Positions 59,640 through 64,000 of a DNA stretch of 64,000 bases are shown in pieces. Positions within the stretch are counted from its first letter, which is position 1, and the number at the start of each line of letters is the position of its first letter. The notes below the pieces were generated by a model. That model was not told where the DNA came from and made no database searches. It was given only the letters and a program-made list of their open reading frames with translations. The DNA comes from Pratylenchus scribneri (taxonomy: Eukaryota > Nematoda > Chromadorea > Rhabditida > Pratylenchidae). A program made the translations under genes and the position numbers. Where the stretch lies: positions 744,001 to 808,000 of the forward strand of contig JAQSEB010000001.1 in NCBI GenBank assembly GCA_030063045.1, read 5' to 3'.

Positions 59640-60704
59640 GCTGTATTTTGGAAGAATAGAATGGAATGAGGCGCAAAAGAATTGAATGATGAGTGGACAG
59701 GAAGAAGAAAAAAAGTGCGGGAAAATAGGAAATTATTATGGATTTTGTGCTGAAAAGCACACATAGATTTTATGTAAATGGGTGGCTTTAGATTTGCTAA
59801 AAATGTTTAATAGGATGAGTAAAATGATGATAATTTAATTATGCATTGAAAAATGTTGAATATCATTGGGGTTGATGAGGATTTTTGGGATTTAAGAAAA
59901 ATTATTTAAGGATTTTCAGGATTTTTGGATAAATCAAACAAAAATAAAATATCCTAATTAAATAACAAAATGCCAAAAAATTCGGAGATAAATTAATTCT
60001 TGCCAATTCACCTTCCTTCGTGAGATGAGAGATTGAGAAGATTTCCAACCGATTCATTCACCGCAGGTTGAGGCTTTGTTTTTAACTTGAATAATAAGAT
60101 ACATGGTTTTGGCTCTTCCAAATTTAATGGATTCCAAAAAAATTTTGACGAATCATATGTTTAATAGAATTCAAAGGATTGAAGATAAAATAGGTATGCG
60201 GAAGGTTTTGGAGCACAGCATGGGACGATAACGGAAATGAATAATGCCAAGCAGCCGGCAGAAGGCTGATGCGGAAGAAGAATGTGTGGGTCGATGAGAA
60301 ATATTTCAAAATAAAATTTTCCCTTTTTGCTCATCTCACAAAAAACCATTGTGAAAAATCCCCAATAATATGAGGGGAAAATTAAAAAGGATATTTGGAA
60401 TGAATGGGTTAAAAAAGTCTGCTTAAAGTCAGTCGATGTGGTACATTGGTTGGACCAGCCATCACATTGGACTTGGGCCAGACAAAAAGGAAATTTACTT
60501 GTCTTCTCATTCATAATAATTTCATTTTGTTTTGTATGGCTTTCTATTGCCAATGTTGGTTGTTGGTTGCCATGGTATCGTTTTCTATCCATTCTACTAA
60601 ATAAACTTTGCTTAACAAAATTTTTGACAAATTTAAAATTAAATTGTGAGCCATTAAAATTGTTTATTCAATTTAAATTCATTTACTTCATTTTGCATTT
60701 TCCT
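59640..60704. other. intergenic, 5' flank of BBIP1
   Basis: AT-rich DNA without a supported gene. An open frame continues upstream of the BBIP1 ATG, with hydrophobic residues from 60438, but the BBIP1 family starts near the 60705 Met, so the upstream part is taken as noncoding. Confidence 0.5.
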
Positions 60705-61040
60705 ATGGCTAGCGGGAATGAGGATGGTGGCGATGAACCGAAAGAAATGCTTTGGCCTCCCAATGGCTATGTTTTTGATCAGGAATTTATGCTTCCCGCT
60801 TATTGCAAACCAAAAATTTGTCCCCTAAAATCGGTGACATTAGAAAAATTGGAGAAAATGCAGGCTGAGGCAAGCCAAAAATTGAAGGAACTTGAACAAA
60901 TGGAAAAGGATGCGGAACAAAAAGAAAGGGTAAAAGTGGCGTTTAAAGGGATAAAATTCATTAAAATTTTTCTAACATAGGAAGAAATGGAAACCAAAAG
61001 TGATAAAAAGGCGGACATTTGGAAGGCGGATGAGGGATGA
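60705..61040 (+). CDS. bbip-1: BBSome-interacting protein 1 (BBIP10)
   Basis: Smallest subunit of the BBSome, the ciliary cargo adaptor; in vertebrates it is required for BBSome assembly. Two exons, 60705-60929 and 60981-61040, separated by a 51-bp intron, give 94 residues (human 92). The family core is obvious: PAYCKPKICPLKSVTLEKLE followed by KMQAEASQKLKELEQMEKDA (human: [20 protein letters not shown]). The preceding GYVFDQEFMLP corresponds to the PLFVEDI region. The C terminus is a short charged helix ending KADIWKADEG. Start chosen by agreement with family length. An AATAAA lies near 61121. In nematodes it should act in ciliated sensory neurons. Confidence 0.92.
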
Positions 61041-61178
61041 TGGAAAATAATTACCATGGAATATTCAATTAAAAAATTCTAAATTTTTATTTGTGAATTG
61101 TAAAAAATTGATAGGGAAAAATAAACTAAAATGAATTATCAAAAATGTTGATTAAATGCTTCGCCAATATTCATTCAT

Positions 61179-62772
61179 TCATGCCCTTTTGCCATTGGCA
61201 ATTGTGGCCTGTTCCGACCTGATCCTGTAGGCTTTGATGGCCAAACAAGCACTGACAATGAGGATGGCACCGCCCACACAAATTGCAGTCAATTTTTGAT
61301 TGTCTTCCTTAAATTAATAAGGATTATATTTTATAAAAAAATGAATGAAATTCACTTACAATCGCATCGCTGACCCGTTCCTTGACATGTTCATAGAAAT
61401 GCTCGAGGGCAGTTGGCGGTTCAGGTACACGATGTCCTCGCTGTTCCTTGAATTTGTGCAGCGCAAATGCGACCAATCCACGGACATCCTTGGCCGGATC
61501 ATTGTAGCGAAAGAATTTGCCGCGATGAAATCTTACGGAAAATCAATTATTTTTATTTGAATGAATTTCGTACAATAAAAATGTTGGGCATTGGCCATCG
61601 TCGATGCGAAACCGTTCGGCCACATCATCACTGACGGATGTGTCCACTTTGCCGGCATTGACCAAACCACGTAATCTTGAAAAATGAAATCAATGTGAAT
61701 TTCCCCTCATTTTTTACTTATGTGCCACCGTCTCGAACATTGGCACAAATGCATTGCAATCGGCCTCCTCCGAATCATAGAACATGACCAGCCAATCCAG
61801 CGCTCCTTCGGGAGGGGAATGCGAATCGGTTCGATATTCAAAATTGTCGTCATTCAATTCCCTGAAAAAACAACTATATTTTGATTTTGAGAAATATTTA
61901 ATTTGTCGAAAAAAAACACCGAAACCTCTCTTTTGTTTATGGCCTTCAGACTTACCATGTTGCCACCTCATCATGGGACCGTAGCCAGCGAAGAACAGTT
62001 TCGGAATCTTTGAAATCGCCATCATAGAAGATTGGATTGTTCCGCCGAAAATAGACCAGCGCTGGAAATGTATTGACGCCGCATTCCCTCGCCACACGCC
62101 GATCATCCGTTTTGACGACCTTAATTTTTAAATGAATTAAAAATACTTTAAAAAATAGAAATGAATATTTTTGTCTTATTCATTTGACTTTCAATAAATT
62201 TCAAAAATTGATGAGCAAGAGCACTTACTTCAATATAGCCAGTCGCTTCGATGTCATCATCGATCTCTTCCACTTCCGACAAGGCCACTCCGCATTCTGG
62301 ACATTTTACTCGGCCATCATCTATGTGATAATGATAATTAAATTAACATAGATTATTTAACAGAAAACCCACAGAAAAAAACGACCAAATTTTTTGAGCT
62401 ATCCCTGAGAATTTCGTCAATTTGTTCCTCATCGACATCTTCAATTGAAAATTCATGTGGATTTTCCTGCTGCTGTTGATGAGAAGGTGCTGGCGCCGCA
62501 ATCGTTTTTGAAGTATGCTTAAAAATGTTGAACATTTTCTCAATTTACCCACACAAACCGACCTTTTGTCCATGCTGTTGTGCATTCTTCGAGTTTGCAG
62601 ATTGTTGTGATTTCTTAGCAGCGGTGGCCGAATTTCCAACTGCTTGTACCACTGGATCCTCAGCTGCTGTTGTTTTGTAATGGCTGCTTTTTTTTGCATC
62701 AATTTGAGGTGGAGAATGGATTAGGAGGAAAGATGAGATCAACAGCAACAGGTAAATTCGTGTTGTCGACAT
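61179..62772 (-). CDS. ER thioredoxin-like single-pass membrane protein
   Basis: Begins with a signal peptide (MSTTRIYLLLLISSFLLIHS) at 62772. After an Ala/Gln/Ser linker come tandem thioredoxin-like modules. The first has KNLVVFFYDDGRVKCPECGV with a possible CxxC (CPEC), then EVEEIDDDIEATGYIEVVKT and GVNTFPALVYFRRNNPIFYD, which keeps the cis-proline of the fold. The second (ALDWLVMFYDSEEADCNAF, with FPTFL-like CPTFLLFHRG) has a single cysteine and no CxxC. It ends with one membrane span (LTAICVGGAILIVSACLAIK) and a short basic tail ending GKRA. Exons include about 62772-62560, 62520-62380, 62325-62230, 62120-61960, 61860-61740, 61680-61560, 61540-61360 and 61310-61179. Resembles animal multi-thioredoxin PDI-like membrane proteins; a redox role for the CPEC module and a structural one for the other are inferred. 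Confidence 0.8.
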
Positions 62773-62883
62773 TGTTGGTGATAAAAATTGTAGTTGATGA
62801 TCCCTCCTTCTCCTTGAATTTATTAATAATATTGTGGATAAGCGCATTGATCTAAAAGATTACAATTTTATTTTATAATCCCT

Positions 62884-63315
62884 TTCCGGAAAGAAAAGTG
62901 CAATTACAATCCAACCGGAAAGAAAAGTGCAATTACAATCAACCGGAAAGAAAAGTGCAATTACAATCAACCGGAAAGAAAAGTGCAATTACAATCCTTC
63001 CGGAATGAAAAGTGCAATTACAATCCAACCGGAATGAAAAGTGCAATTACAATCCTTCCGGAATGAAAAGTGCAATTACAATCCAACCGGAATGAAAAGT
63101 GCAATTACAATCAACCGGAAAGAAAAGTGCAATTACAATCCAACCGGAATGAAAAGTGCAATTACAATCAACCGGAAAGAAAAGTGCAATTACAACCCAA
63201 CCGGAATGAAAAGTGCAATTACAATTCAACCGGAATGGAATGAAACACAATTACAATTCAACCGGAACAGAATGAAACACAATTACAATTCAACCGGAAC
63301 GGAATGAAACACAAT
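62884..63315. repeat. 29-bp minisatellite array 3
   Basis: About 15 copies, same orientation as array 2, with variants AATCAACCGGAAAG (two bases shorter) and AATCCAACCGGAATG. The last three copies become longer (ACCGGAACGGAATGAAACAC), like the decayed right edge of array 2. It lies just 5' of the thioredoxin-like gene start (112 bp). Confidence 0.96.
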
Positions 63316-64000
63316 TACATGACAATTTTACAATCGAAAACACTTTAAGGAATAAAACAAATATTCATTGGATAGCAAATGTTTTTAGTGAAATGTTTTG
63401 AGTGTAATCAAATCAGCTGGAATGAGAAAGATTTATATTTCTGTTAGATTGATTGATTAAAAGTTACAGCTTGGATTTTGGGTAAAACAAAAAATATAAA
63501 GAGGAATCAAGACCAATAGAAAAAATCAGCAAGAAATCGAATCGAGCTTTTTGAATTATGCCAAAGGTTCTGGCTCTAAGCTCAGCTCTCTCTCATATCC
63601 TGAGCCGATTGATTGGTCTTGGATTGGGAGGGGGGAGGGTTGGAAAAGATTAGCCAGTCAAAATTGATGAAAGCAGACATATAACTCTCATATTCTCATG
63701 AAGTTGGTGTTATTGGGTGGGGGGGGGGGTGGGGGGAAGGTAACAGTTGTTTTAAATTATTTTAAACTTTAACAAAATCTCTGGCTGATCGAGTTATTGA
63801 ACAATTAAATCCAACAAAAATATATATGATAATGTAAAATATATGATTTTGAATATGTGAAATTTCATATTTTCTTTTATCTAAAATTTGATTCAAATTT
63901 AAATTCAAAAATAATATTTATTAAATAAATTCAACGTAAATGTTGAAAACAAAACATTATTTGGAAATCAAAAGATCATTTCATTAACTTTCATCCATTT
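63316..64000. other. noncoding end of window
   Basis: AT-rich, no supported gene. Contains a G-rich microsatellite-like run at 63716-63735 (GGTGGGGGGGGGGTGGGGGG) and GGGAGGGGGGAGGG near 63628. Confidence 0.55.

Overview
This is eukaryotic nuclear DNA from a nematode. The genes have many very short introns (about 40-60 bp) with GT..TTTTCAG or TTTTAG borders, at least one GC-AG intron, AT-rich noncoding DNA, and neuronal and ciliary genes with clear animal orthologues. Short introns, a GC-AG intron and heavy minisatellite content would suit a plant-parasitic tylenchid such as a cyst nematode, but the species is an inference, not something read from the sequence. All genes were assembled exon by exon by hand, so splice sites are predictions supported by reading phase and protein similarity.

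Layout. 1-8843 (minus): two tandem Cys-loop nicotinic acetylcholine receptor non-alpha subunit genes. The downstream one (1074-3749) appears to take its signal-peptide exon from 8792-8843, which would place the complete second gene (4007-7756) inside its first intron. 8844-18645: about 9.8 kb without a recognisable gene, holding two arrays of a TTCCGCC minisatellite and CATC/CCAA microsatellites. 18646-23984 (plus): an ARID3/dead-ringer type transcription factor (cfi-1 orthologue). 24400-30083: a repeat block made of a 2.9 kb TTCTA-type array, a 151-bp satellite with alternating A/B units, two inverted tRNA-like elements around both, and a hAT-like non-autonomous element with an 8-bp target duplication.

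30232-51104 is a dense minus-strand gene run: AAGAB (one intron filled by a 29-bp minisatellite), SPATS2-like, an acidic unknown, the giant lipid-transfer protein BLTP2/hobbit, a YEATS-domain protein, a large unknown protein and a small proline-rich unknown. The last five are only 170-300 bp apart and most have a TTTTAG-type acceptor just before the start codon, the layout of a trans-spliced nematode operon. 51889-52472 (plus) encodes a small acidic membrane protein. 53677-58235 (minus) is macoilin. 60705-61040 (plus) is BBIP1, the smallest BBSome subunit. 61179-62772 (minus) is a secretory-pathway thioredoxin-like membrane protein.

Themes. Several genes have neuronal or ciliary/membrane-traffic roles (receptor subunits, CFI-1, macoilin, BBIP1, AAGAB). 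Two minisatellite families, each at three places, sit partly inside introns. At least eight tRNA-like sequences with a B box followed by a T run are scattered through introns and around the satellite block; these and the nested receptor gene are the most interesting features.
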